From the NCBI RefSeq assembly GCF_001665235.1, contig NZ_LZSC01000070.1:1-61263 (forward strand): 61,263 nt of DNA. The letters run 5' to 3'. Both the position numbers and the translations under genes were made by a program. This document shows, one piece after another, positions 50,575 to 58,902 of this stretch. How positions within the stretch are numbered: the first letter of the stretch is position 1; every line of letters starts with the position of its first letter. The notes beneath the pieces were generated by a model. It ran no database searches, was not told the DNA's origin, and saw only the letters and a list, made by a program, of their open reading frames with translations. The stretch is from Mycobacterium sp. 1100029.7 (GTDB taxonomy: Bacteria > Actinomycetota > Actinomycetes > Mycobacteriales > Mycobacteriaceae).

Positions 50575-50763
50575 GAGGTGGCGGCTGACTGAAGCATCGG
50601 CACTCGACTCTAACAGAAGCCGCAGCGGGACTATGGTAACTGCACTATAAATACTGCGGATTTAATCCATATGTAGTGGACAAGCAAAGTAGATAGTCTT
50701 TAATGACTGAAGACATTCACTGCAGTATCACTACATCGAACACGGTTGTCCCAGGCAGGTGAC
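50575..50763. promoter_or_regulatory. AT-rich divergent promoter region between TetR and AraC genes
   Basis: 189 bp with marked AT-rich tracts from about 50636 to 50720 in an otherwise GC-rich window. It contains an 8-bp palindrome ACTGCAGT (50719-50726) and several CACT/AGTG and ACTGC repeats on both strands. No ORF is supported. It must hold the promoters of both regulator genes; the exact boxes cannot be assigned. Confidence 0.35.
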
Positions 50764-51738
50764 ATGCGAGCAAGAGCCGCATCCGATCCGCGCGCGTCTC
50801 TGGTCAGCACCGCGGAGGGGCCGCGTGCCGTCACGCTCTTGCTGGCTGAACTGATGAACCGGGCCCGCAAGGAAGGCGCCAACGCGGGTCTGTGGCCGGG
50901 CCTGACCATCTATCGCTTCACGCGGCCGACAAAACCACAGTGGGACGAGGTCGATTCTCCGTCGCTGTGCGTGATCGGTGACGCGGGTAGCTGCCGGTTC
51001 ACCTACGGGGTGATCGGCAGCCGTGACGAACTCGACGCCGACGTCATCGAGGCTTCGGCTGAGCACCCTTGGATGTGCATTGTGCTTCGAGTCGAGCCGC
51101 AGATCGTCCGGACCGTGGTGGCGACGATGCGCGGGCGCGAATCGAGCGAATTCGGGACGCACTCATACCCCGGCGATACGCCATTTTCAGCACTCGACGA
51201 CCAATTGATCGGCATCATGTTGCGCTTTCTGCACTCGCTGTCGGCCCTATCCGATCGTCGAGTGTTGGCGCCGCTGTACACGCAGGAGACGGTGTACCGG
51301 GTGCTGCAGGGTGGACACAGCGCGCGGCTGCTGCATCTCACCGCTCAGGAAGCGGCGGGCAATCCGGTTGCTGCTGCTCTGGATTACATCGCCGAACATC
51401 TTGCCGAACCGCTGACGGTCGACATGCTCGCCGCTCAGGTCAACCTGAGTCCATCGGCGTTTTCTCGCGCGTTCCGGGAGAGGACCGGCCGATCGCCCTA
51501 CCAGTACACCAAACAGAGCCGCCTGGACCGCGCGCAACACCTGCTCGACGAGGGACGGCGGGGCGTCGCCGACGTCTCGCGTGCCGTCGGCTATAGCAGC
51601 GTGTCCCACTTCATCAAGGAGTTCCGCGCACGGTTCGGTGCAACCCCCGGGGACTACGTGAATACGCAGACGTTCCACGGCGGAGCGCACATGCGGTTAG
51701 TCGCCGACATTCGAAGGCGTCCCGTCAACGTGGGGTGA
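50764..51738 (+). CDS. AraC family regulator
   Basis: A 324-aa protein. The N-terminal AraC-type binding domain has GLWPGLTIYRFTRPTKPQW and SLCVIGDAG. The C-terminal double HTH has EPLTVDMLAAQVNLSPSAFS, RAFRERTGRSPYQYTKQSRL, GVADVSRAVGYSSVSHFIKEF and ARFGATPGDY. ATG 50764 has AGG before it; a TTG at 50746 is the alternative. It may activate the divergent or downstream genes. Its 3' end overlaps the convergent DUF1330 gene by 14 bp. Confidence 0.93.
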   Translation: MRARAASDPRASLVSTAEGPRAVTLLLAELMNRARKEGANAGLWPGLTIYRFTRPTKPQWDEVDSPSLCVIGDAGSCRFTYGVIGSRDELDADVIEASAEHPWMCIVLRVEPQIVRTVVATMRGRESSEFGTHSYPGDTPFSALDDQLIGIMLRFLHSLSALSDRRVLAPLYTQETVYRVLQGGHSARLLHLTAQEAAGNPVAAALDYIAEHLAEPLTVDMLAAQVNLSPSAFSRAFRERTGRSPYQYTKQSRLDRAQHLLDEGRRGVADVSRAVGYSSVSHFIKEFRARFGATPGDYVNTQTFHGGAHMRLVADIRRRPVNVG

Positions 51739-52048
51739 GTATCGGCCGGAGGTCGTCGAGACGGTCGAACAAGTGCCAGATGTAATCCGATGATCCGTCC
51801 TCCCGGTGCGGATGCAGGTCGGCAAGTTCCGGGTCATTGCAGTAGCTGTCAAAGGCTTCCCGCGATTCCCACTCGACGAGGATCAGAACTTGGCGCGGTT
51901 CGATGTCGCCGACGACGGCGTGCTGGAAACTCCCGAGCGCGACAACACGACCGCCATGCTTGGCCACTTCGGCAGGTGACCGCCGCGAGTAGGCGCGGTA
52001 CTCGTCGGCGTCGGCGACGTTGAAGAGATTCAAGGCATAGACGGTCAT
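51725..52048 (-). CDS. DUF1330 family protein
   Basis: A 107-aa ferredoxin-like-fold (dimeric alpha-beta barrel) protein: MTVYALNLFNVADADEYRAYS, GGRVVALGSFQHAVVGDI and VLILVEWESREAFDSYCNDPE follow the DUF1330 pattern. ATG 52048 was chosen; a GTG 6 bp upstream is also possible. Function unknown. It is divergent from the HadAB gene (89 bp gap). Confidence 0.85.
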   Translation of the reverse strand: MTVYALNLFNVADADEYRAYSRRSPAEVAKHGGRVVALGSFQHAVVGDIEPRQVLILVEWESREAFDSYCNDPELADLHPHREDGSSDYIWHLFDRLDDLRPILTPR

Positions 52049-52137
52049 GTTCACCGAAGATATCGGCTTGTTGCCGGCCGCGTTAGTGTGCCTAGGTCGG
52101 CCGCAGTGAACCGGTCGATAGAAAAGTTGGGCAATTC

Positions 52138-53169
52138 ATGACCGCAGCAGCAGAGACGTCAACGCTCGAATCGCGCGTCGGCCACTACTACCAAGCCGAC
52201 GACATCTACCGGGTTTCTGGGGAGAAGGTGCGTGAGTACGCCCGCGCCGTGCAGGACTACCACCCCGCCCACTGGGATGTCGCGGCGGCCGCTGAGTTGG
52301 GATATTCGGGCCTCGTGGCGCCGCTGACGTTCACCTCGATCCCCGGCATGGTCGCCAACCGGCACTTGTTCGAGTCAGTGGTCGTCGGTTACGACACGTA
52401 CCTGCAGACCGAAGAGGTCTTCGAGCAGCACCGACCGATCGTGGCGGGTGACGAACTGCAGACGGACGTCGAACTGTCATCGGTGCGCAGGATCGCGGGC
52501 CGGGATCTGATCACCGTGACCAACACCTTTACCGACTCGGCCGGCGAGCGGGTGCACACCATGCACACCACGGTCGTCGGCGTCACCGGTGACGACGTCG
52601 ATCCGGCGATGCTGGCGGCCGCGGAGAACGTGGTGATGCACGACGTGAACCTCGTCGGCATCGACACCTCCGAAGCCGCCTACCGCAAGACCGTGCGTCC
52701 CCCGGGCGAGGTTCGGGTCGCCCAGGCAGGTACGGAGCGCACTCCAGGGACGCCGTTTTTCGACGACCTGAACATCGGCGACGAGCTGCCGGTCCATCAC
52801 GCCCGGCTGTCGCGCGGCGACCTGGTGAACTACGCGGGCGTGGCCGGCGACGCCAATCCGCTGCACTGGGATGAGAACGTCGCCAAGCTGGCAGGTCAGC
52901 CCGATGTGATCGCGCACGGAATGCTCACGATGGGCTTGGGCGCGGGGTTCTTCTCCGGATGGTCGGGCGACCCCGGTGCCGTGACCCGCTACGCGGTGCG
53001 GTTGTCCCAGCCCGCGATCGTGCCGGCCGCCGGCGGCGCGGACATCGAGTACAGCGGCCGGATCAAGTCGCTGGACCCGGCAACCCGCTCCGGAGTGGTC
53101 ATCGTCGTTGCCAAGTCCGGCGGACGGAAGATCTTCGGCCTGGCCACGATGAACATCCGCTTCCGCTGA
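52138..53169 (+). CDS. Fused (3R)-hydroxyacyl-ACP dehydratase HadA-HadB
   Basis: A 343-aa two-domain hotdog protein. Residues about 12-155 match HadA (HYYQADDIYRVSGEKVREYA, AAELGYSGLVAPLTF, FEQHRPIVAGDELQ). Residues about 205-343 match HadB (NIGDELPVHHARLSRGDLVNYAG, GDANPLHWDENVAKLAG with the catalytic Asp and His, IAHGMLTMGLGAGF, GGRKIFGLA). In the mycolate pathway HadA and HadB are separate proteins forming a dimer; here they are joined by a linker of about 45 residues. The start is ATG 52138. It is probably an extra copy acting on another acyl substrate. Confidence 0.92.
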   Translation: MTAAAETSTLESRVGHYYQADDIYRVSGEKVREYARAVQDYHPAHWDVAAAAELGYSGLVAPLTFTSIPGMVANRHLFESVVVGYDTYLQTEEVFEQHRPIVAGDELQTDVELSSVRRIAGRDLITVTNTFTDSAGERVHTMHTTVVGVTGDDVDPAMLAAAENVVMHDVNLVGIDTSEAAYRKTVRPPGEVRVAQAGTERTPGTPFFDDLNIGDELPVHHARLSRGDLVNYAGVAGDANPLHWDENVAKLAGQPDVIAHGMLTMGLGAGFFSGWSGDPGAVTRYAVRLSQPAIVPAAGGADIEYSGRIKSLDPATRSGVVIVVAKSGGRKIFGLATMNIRFR

Positions 53170-53179
53170 CCCGTCGCGG

Positions 53180-54037
53180 CTAGCGCAGACTGATCAATTG
53201 TTCGACCGAATCCCTGGGCAGCTCACCGTCGACCACCGCCGTGACCGTCATGCTCTGCAAGTTGATCGCACCACCGTGGTTGTCCAGAAACGCGGTGTCG
53301 GCAGCATCGCGGCCGGTGGCGATGCGCAACATCGACTGGCGCGGGGCCAGGCAGGTGGCATCGACGACCTGCCACACCCCGTCGACCAATGCCTCGGCAA
53401 CGGCATGGAAATCCATCGGCTGACAGCCGGGCGCGTACACCGCCGCCAATCGGGCCGGGACGTTGAGCGCCCGCAGCAGCGCGATGACCAAGTGCGCGTA
53501 ATCGCGGCACACGCCGGCACCCGCGAGCAAGGTATCGGCCGCCCCGTCGATTGGATCGCTGGATCCCGGAACGTAGTCCAGTCGAGTGCCGACCCACGAC
53601 GACACCTTCTCCAGCAAGGTGACCGAGGTGCCGTACTGCTTGAACTCGGTCGCGGCAAATCCGAAGAACTTGTCGGCTTCGGCGTATCTGCTCGGGCGTA
53701 GATAGGTGATTGCGTCGATGTCGGTGACCGGTTCGGGATCCGCCTGACCGACGACCGTCGCCGAGTAGGACGCGGTCACATTCCCTGTGTCGGCCGGGAG
53801 GACATGGATGCGTGTCTGATGTGGGCCGATGATTTCGCGCGGCTCGACGGCCTTGCCGTTTCGTTTGACGATCAGCGACTCGCTCACTTCGAGACCGGGT
53901 TTCCGGCTGACCGCGATCTGGAAGTCGAGCACCGTCGGTTCGGTGACCTCGAGCTCGATCTCCGCACCGACGCTGCGGACGAGCTTGCCCGTGGTGCTGG
54001 TGTCCGTAGCCGTGGCGTGGCGTCTCCATGCAGGCAT
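53180..54037 (-). CDS. Transglutaminase-like protein
   Basis: A 285-aa protein with an N-terminal beta-rich domain (IELEVTEPTVLDFQIAVSR) and a transglutaminase-like core: GVCRDYAHLVIALLRALN supplies the Cys nucleophile, MDFHAVAEALV the His, and WQVVDATCLAP the Asp. Such proteins are usually proteases or amidases. There is no signal peptide. The start is ATG 54037. It is convergent with the HadAB gene (10 bp gap). The substrate is unknown. Confidence 0.9.
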   Translation of the reverse strand: MPAWRRHATATDTSTTGKLVRSVGAEIELEVTEPTVLDFQIAVSRKPGLEVSESLIVKRNGKAVEPREIIGPHQTRIHVLPADTGNVTASYSATVVGQADPEPVTDIDAITYLRPSRYAEADKFFGFAATEFKQYGTSVTLLEKVSSWVGTRLDYVPGSSDPIDGAADTLLAGAGVCRDYAHLVIALLRALNVPARLAAVYAPGCQPMDFHAVAEALVDGVWQVVDATCLAPRQSMLRIATGRDAADTAFLDNHGGAINLQSMTVTAVVDGELPRDSVEQLISLR

Positions 54038-54143
54038 GCGTCAAGCCCCTCTCTCAGCCAGTCAAATCCCGCTCGCTGCTTGGCAGGGCTTTTGTCTACG
54101 CCTTTCTTACCGCACAACGCCGCCGGGCGCTCATCGGGCCGCG

Positions 54144-55181
54144 CTAGTGCGGCAGCAGGTCTGATGCGATGATCTGCACGCTGCTGCTGCCGTCGGGGTT
54201 GCTGCCGGTGACCAGTACGGTTCCCGAATGTGGTTCTACTGCAACAGAATTAGGTTGTTGCACGGTTGGCAGGTCGCCGAGCACGCGGCTGTGTGGCGGG
54301 TCACTGACGTCGACAACCCGCACGTGGTTCGTCGCGGTCAGCGTGAGGTAAAGACGGCGGTGTTGGCCGTCGTAGGCGAGACCGTAAGGCTTGCCGGGAG
54401 CATCGAGCCTCGCTAGTTGCGTGATCTGCGGATCGATGCGTTCGAGAAATATCGCATCGCCGTCGGTGTCGGTGAACGCAGCAAGGTTGCCCGAAAGGGC
54501 AACCGCATGAGTCAATCTGGTGCCGACCGGCGCCTGCGCGACCTGTTGGTGGGTGCGCCCGTCATAAACCCACACTCCGTTGCCCCGCACGTCGGCCACC
54601 GCGGCGTAATCTCCCACCGCTGCAACGCCTCCGGGCTGCGGTGGGCCGGCCGGAAGCGACGCCACCACCCGTCCGGCACGCACGAACAGCACGCCGCCAC
54701 CGCCCTCGTTGGTCACGACGATCGTCCCGCTCGCGGTGATCGCCGCGTCGTGAGGTCGGTGACCGACGCCGGTGGCGGTAGTGATGATCCGGCCGTCGGC
54801 CAGGTTCATCTCCAACAGTTCGTCCGAACCCTCCTGCGGTACCAGGACGGGTCCGTCCGGGCCGGCCAAGCTGAGGTGGCGAGCTGCGCTGGGCGTCGGG
54901 ACCCGTTGACGTTGCGCCCCGGTGGCCGCGTCGATCAGCACGACGCCGTCGGGGTTGCGCACAGCGACGGCCGCGACACCCGATGTCCCGACGACGATGC
55001 CCTCCGGGGCGTTGCCAATCGGTACGACGTTTCCGACCGGCGCCACGGTGGGTGTGCCGGCCTTCGCCGGCTCGGCGGCCGTCGGCGACGCGGAGTTCGC
55101 CGCAGGCGGGGCGGATTCGGTACCGCAGGCACCGACCAAACAGCCGATGGCAACTACCGCGGCCGCAGTGCGTGAGCCCAT
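54144..55181 (-). CDS. YncE-like beta-propeller lipoprotein
   Basis: A 345-aa exported protein with lipobox CLVGAC (Cys19), an Ala/Pro/Thr-rich linker, and seven or so repeated strands with NPDGVVLIDAATGA, GHRPHDAAITASGTIVVTN, GNGVWVYDGRTHQQV and YGLAYDGQHRRLYLT, the NHL/YncE propeller pattern. The last repeat has VAVEPHSGTVLVTG. It is surface-anchored and may bind a ligand or partner. It lies downstream of sulP (81 bp gap), so co-transcription with the anion operon is possible. Confidence 0.86.
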   Translation of the reverse strand: MGSRTAAAVVAIGCLVGACGTESAPPAANSASPTAAEPAKAGTPTVAPVGNVVPIGNAPEGIVVGTSGVAAVAVRNPDGVVLIDAATGAQRQRVPTPSAARHLSLAGPDGPVLVPQEGSDELLEMNLADGRIITTATGVGHRPHDAAITASGTIVVTNEGGGGVLFVRAGRVVASLPAGPPQPGGVAAVGDYAAVADVRGNGVWVYDGRTHQQVAQAPVGTRLTHAVALSGNLAAFTDTDGDAIFLERIDPQITQLARLDAPGKPYGLAYDGQHRRLYLTLTATNHVRVVDVSDPPHSRVLGDLPTVQQPNSVAVEPHSGTVLVTGSNPDGSSSVQIIASDLLPH

Positions 55182-55262
55182 TGCGGCCCTGTGCCCGCAG
55201 TATCGACGAACAAAACCGACGCACCGAATTTACGGTCTGATTTCGGCCGATTGCCGCATCTG

Positions 55263-56780
55263 TCAAACGCCTAATCGACCAGAGAGACGATTGAGGCGCT
55301 CTAGACTAGCCCCGTCCAGACCGCTGATCCGCACGGTCTTACCGCGGCCCTGATACTTGTTGCAAATGGCATCGAGGGTGGCCACCGCCGACGCATCCCA
55401 GATATCGGTGCCGGACAAGTCAATGACAACGTCGTCCGGATCGTTGGCATAGTCGAACCGATGAACGAGGTCGTTGCTGGAGGCGAAGAAAAGCTCGCCG
55501 CGGACCCGGTAAATGCGAGTTCCTGTCTCGTTGGCTTCGGGTTGCTGATCGGATTCAACGATCGTCAGGTGGGCTACGCGGCGAGCGAATGCCACCATGG
55601 CTGTGAGCACTCCCAGTGTCACCCCAATGGCCAGGTTGCCGGTAGCGACCGTTGCGACAACGGTGACGATCATGACGACGGTCTCGCTGCGCGGTAGCAC
55701 CTTCAACGTACGAGGCGTCACGCTGTGCCAATCGAAGGTGGCGGCAGAGACAACAATCATCACCGCGGCCAGTGCGGCCATGGGTATGCGCCCAACCAGT
55801 TCGCCAAGAGACATGATGAGTAGTAACAAGAATCCACCGGTGAAGAAGGTCGACAGCCGGGTCCGCCCGCCGGCCACCTTGACGTTCATCATCGTCTGGC
55901 CGACCACCGCACAGCCGCCCATACCGCCGAACACACCGGTGAGGATGTTGGCTATTCCTTGGCCGCACGCTTCGCGGGTCTTGTTCGAAGGGGTTTCCGT
56001 GATGTCGTCAACGAGCTTGGCGGTCATCAATGATTCCAAGAGCCCGACCAGCGCCGCACCCATCGCGTAGGGAGCAACGATCTGCAATGCGGCCCAAGTA
56101 AACGGCACGTGTGGAATCGTCGGCATCGGCAGCGAATGCGGCAGCGCGCCCTGCGATCCCACGTCCGGCACATGCCAGCCGAAGGCCACTACCAATGCGG
56201 TCAGCATCAGCACCACCACCAATGGCGGCGGGACAGCGGTCGTGAGTTTCGGCAGCAGAACCATGATCGCGATACCGATCGCGGTCAGCGGGTAGACCAG
56301 CCACGGGACATTGATCAGGTGCCGGAGCTGCGAGACGAACACCAGAATGGCCAGCGCGTTGACGAAACCGATCATGACGCTGCGCGGAATGAACCGCATC
56401 AGTTTCGCGATTCCGGCAAGGCCAAGCAACATCTGGAAAGCGCCGGCTAGGACGATCGTCGCGATGAGGTAGTCGATCCCATGTTCGCGGCCAACCGGCG
56501 CGACAACGAGAGCCACCGCGGCCGTGGCTGCCGAGATCATGGCCGGTCGACCACCCGTGATCGCGATGGTGGTAGCCATGGTGACCGAAGAGAACAGCCC
56601 GACTCGTGGGTCGACACCGGCGATGACCGAAAACGCGATGGCCTCGGGAATCAACGCGAGCGCGACCACAAGTCCCGCAAGCACTTCGGTGCGTAACAGT
56701 GCTGGATTGCGTAGTGCGCCAAGTGCGGAATTGTCGGGAGTCTTCGCACCTGCGCGGGTGCCTGGAATGGTGATGCTCAT
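55263..56780 (-). CDS. SulP family anion transporter with STAS domain
   Basis: A 505-aa carrier. Hydrophobic helices begin at about residue 30 (LAGLVVALALIPEAIAFSVIAG, the SulP signature region), GFVNALAILVF, and the FGGMGGCAVVGQTMMNVKVAGGR segment follow. A C-terminal STAS domain has DVVIDLSGTDIWDASAV. Family members move sulfate, bicarbonate or other anions. It is last in the minus-strand operon after an ABC importer and a 119-aa protein (37 bp gap), suggesting joint use on the same or related anions. Confidence 0.93.
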   Translation of the reverse strand: MSITIPGTRAGAKTPDNSALGALRNPALLRTEVLAGLVVALALIPEAIAFSVIAGVDPRVGLFSSVTMATTIAITGGRPAMISAATAAVALVVAPVGREHGIDYLIATIVLAGAFQMLLGLAGIAKLMRFIPRSVMIGFVNALAILVFVSQLRHLINVPWLVYPLTAIGIAIMVLLPKLTTAVPPPLVVVLMLTALVVAFGWHVPDVGSQGALPHSLPMPTIPHVPFTWAALQIVAPYAMGAALVGLLESLMTAKLVDDITETPSNKTREACGQGIANILTGVFGGMGGCAVVGQTMMNVKVAGGRTRLSTFFTGGFLLLLIMSLGELVGRIPMAALAAVMIVVSAATFDWHSVTPRTLKVLPRSETVVMIVTVVATVATGNLAIGVTLGVLTAMVAFARRVAHLTIVESDQQPEANETGTRIYRVRGELFFASSNDLVHRFDYANDPDDVVIDLSGTDIWDASAVATLDAICNKYQGRGKTVRISGLDGASLERLNRLSGRLGV

Positions 56781-56817
56781 CTTGTTCGGCTTTGTCCTTT
56801 GTCATCGCCTCTTGCAG

Positions 56818-57177
56818 TCATGAACGTAGAAAACGGTTTTCGAGGGCATCGAGAAGTCGGCGAACTTCTCTCATGCGCGACTGCAACTGCATCATCTGCT
56901 CGGCAGAACACGGTGCGCCGCGGTTACGCGCTCCCAGTCGCGCTGCGGCACCCAGTTCGGCGTGCTCGGCTCGCAGGATGTCGGCGAACAGCCCCGCCTG
57001 GGCTACGTCGGCAGGCTGAGTCGGGGATGAAAAGTACTGCGGGCGAACCGCTCGCGCCCAATCAACGGGAATAGCGGGCGTCTGTTCACGCACGGAAAGA
57101 TAAGGCAAGTGGTAGCGGCTTCGTTCGAGATTCGGTGCGGAGCCTGTCCACGGCCTCAAATCATTTTCAGTCGTCAC
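56818..57177 (-). CDS. Hypothetical protein, 119 aa, in anion uptake operon
   Basis: Not recognised. The N-terminus is polar and Pro-rich (PWTGSAPNLERSRYHLPYL), and the C-terminal half is helical with LFADILRAEHAELGAAARLG and SAEQMMQLQSRMREVRRLLDALENRFLRS, which could be a coiled coil of about 30 residues. The ATG lies inside the end of the ATPase gene (11 bp overlap), and SulP follows 37 bp later. Position suggests an accessory or regulatory role for the transporters; that is inference. Confidence 0.78.
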   Translation of the reverse strand: MTTENDLRPWTGSAPNLERSRYHLPYLSVREQTPAIPVDWARAVRPQYFSSPTQPADVAQAGLFADILRAEHAELGAAARLGARNRGAPCSAEQMMQLQSRMREVRRLLDALENRFLRS

Positions 57178-57985
57178 AGTTCGCTCCCACCTGTGCTGTA
57201 CTCAACGACGATCGCGCCACCGTGCTGTCGGTGCGGTTACCGCCGGACTGCGGTCCTAGAAATTCGAGGATTTCCTGGCGGCGACGCTGGTAGGCCTCGG
57301 TGAATTGTGCTTCTGCCGCGCGGGGTTGGTCGATCGTGATGATGTCTGCGACAGTCGCGGGCCGGTGGCTCAGCAACACAACGCGGTCAGCAAGCAACAA
57401 CGCTTCGTCGACGTCATGGGTGACGAACAGGATGGTCATCTGCTGTTGCGCCCACACCTTCATCAGCAGCCGCTGCATTTCCAATCGCGTCTGAGCGTCA
57501 AGAGCACCGAATGGCTCGTCCATCAGCATCACCTTCGGCTCGCAAGCCAACGTGCGGGCGAGCTGGACACGCTGACGCATGCCGCCGGACAGATGGCTGG
57601 GCAGATGATCTCCATAGGATCCGAGACCCACCTGATCGAGGCGATCTTGCGCCGCGGCCTTCGCATCCTTGCGGCGGATCCCGCGCAACCGAATCGGATA
57701 CATGACATTCTTCAGGGCAGTACGCCACGGAAACAGTGCGTCTTCCTGAAAGACCATGGCGCACTGGGCTGCATCGCCCGCGACTGGCGCGCCGTCGATG
57801 GTGGCGTGCCCGCTCAGCGGAGTGAGCAGCCCGGCCAGCGCTCGCAAAATAGTCGATTTCCCGCAACCCGATGGCCCGAGGAAGACGACGACCTCGCCGG
57901 CGTTGATGTTCAGGGTGACGTCGGCGGCGACAACCCCGTTGAATCCGAGCCTCAGCCCGTCCAAACGCACCGCACCGGCGCTCAT
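57167..57985 (-). CDS. ABC transporter ATPase, nitrate/sulfonate/taurine class
   Basis: A 272-aa nucleotide-binding subunit: Walker A GPSGCGKST, Q-loop VFQEDALFPW, signature LSGGMRQR, Walker B VMLMDEPFGALD, switch VTHDVDEAL. ATG 57985 overlaps the permease stop (ATGA). It forms an importer with the permease and binding protein just upstream. A C-terminal tail of about 20 residues past the usual end is rich in Ser and Thr. Confidence 0.93.
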   Translation of the reverse strand: MSAGAVRLDGLRLGFNGVVAADVTLNINAGEVVVFLGPSGCGKSTILRALAGLLTPLSGHATIDGAPVAGDAAQCAMVFQEDALFPWRTALKNVMYPIRLRGIRRKDAKAAAQDRLDQVGLGSYGDHLPSHLSGGMRQRVQLARTLACEPKVMLMDEPFGALDAQTRLEMQRLLMKVWAQQQMTILFVTHDVDEALLLADRVVLLSHRPATVADIITIDQPRAAEAQFTEAYQRRRQEILEFLGPQSGGNRTDSTVARSSLSTAQVGANCDD

Positions 57986-58869
57986 CGGGCGGCCCTGGGC
58001 AACCAGTGGTTCACCCGGCGACCGACGCGCTCCACCGCCCACGCCGTCAACAAACCGAGCGCACCGATCGAAATCATCCCGACGACCACCCCGGGGTAGT
58101 CCAGCAACCCGTAGGACTGCCAGGTGTAGTAACCGATGCCGAACTGCCCAGAAATCATTTCCGCGCTCACCACACAGATCCAAGCAACACCCATCGCAAC
58201 GGAAAGACCGGCAAAGATGCCCGGCAATGCGCCCGGAAGAATCACATGCCTCAATAGGGAAAGCCGTCCCGCGCCCATTGTCTTGGCGGCTTCTTCCCAG
58301 ACCTTCGGCAGCGACTCCATGGCATGAATCGTGCTGACGACGACGGGGAAGAATGCGGCGAAGAACGTGATGAAGACGATGCCTTGCTCGCTAGAGGGGA
58401 ACAACAAAATGGTTAATGGGACCAGGGCAATCGCCGGGATCGGCCGGACGATCTCGATAGAGGGGCGCAGCATCATCCTTGCCAGTTGCGAGCGGCCGAT
58501 CAGGACTCCCAGGCCGATGCCGACAACAGCGGCGAGGGAAAAGCCGAGCAAAATTCGCTGCAGGCTGGCCAACAGGTCGTCGTAATACCCGCCGGAGCTG
58601 ATCCGCAAGACCAGGGAGTCGACGACCTGGGAAGGCGCGGGCATCCGATTGAATCGCAACCAGGCGACGACGTTGTGAGCGGTGAGCATCTGCCACAGTG
58701 CGACAAATGTGATGATCGGAACCAACGGTAGGAGCACGGCCGCAGCACGGTGCTGCACGCCGGTAGGGATGCGGCCGGCGATCCCTCGCCGCGGGTGCAG
58801 CGGCGATGCCGCAGCCGGCAACGTCGCCGTGGGTTGGACGGCCAGTCGGTGGGTCAATGTTGTTGTCAC
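57982..58869 (-). CDS. ABC transporter permease, nitrate/sulfonate/taurine class
   Basis: A 295-aa permease with about six helices and the EAA loop EEAAKTMGAGRLSLLRHVILPGALPGIFAGL. The start is GTG 58869, with an AAGGAAGGAA ribosome-binding stretch; an ATG 18 bp upstream is weaker. The N-terminal 30 residues are Pro/Thr/Ala-rich before helix 1. It pairs with the binding protein 33 bp upstream and the ATPase downstream. Its ligand class overlaps that of ssuC at 24.7 kb, so the window has two related importers. Confidence 0.9.
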   Translation of the reverse strand: MTTTLTHRLAVQPTATLPAAASPLHPRRGIAGRIPTGVQHRAAAVLLPLVPIITFVALWQMLTAHNVVAWLRFNRMPAPSQVVDSLVLRISSGGYYDDLLASLQRILLGFSLAAVVGIGLGVLIGRSQLARMMLRPSIEIVRPIPAIALVPLTILLFPSSEQGIVFITFFAAFFPVVVSTIHAMESLPKVWEEAAKTMGAGRLSLLRHVILPGALPGIFAGLSVAMGVAWICVVSAEMISGQFGIGYYTWQSYGLLDYPGVVVGMISIGALGLLTAWAVERVGRRVNHWLPRAAR

Positions 58870-58902
58870 AGGGGTTCCTTCCTTCAAGGGGTCAGTTGTC
58901 GG

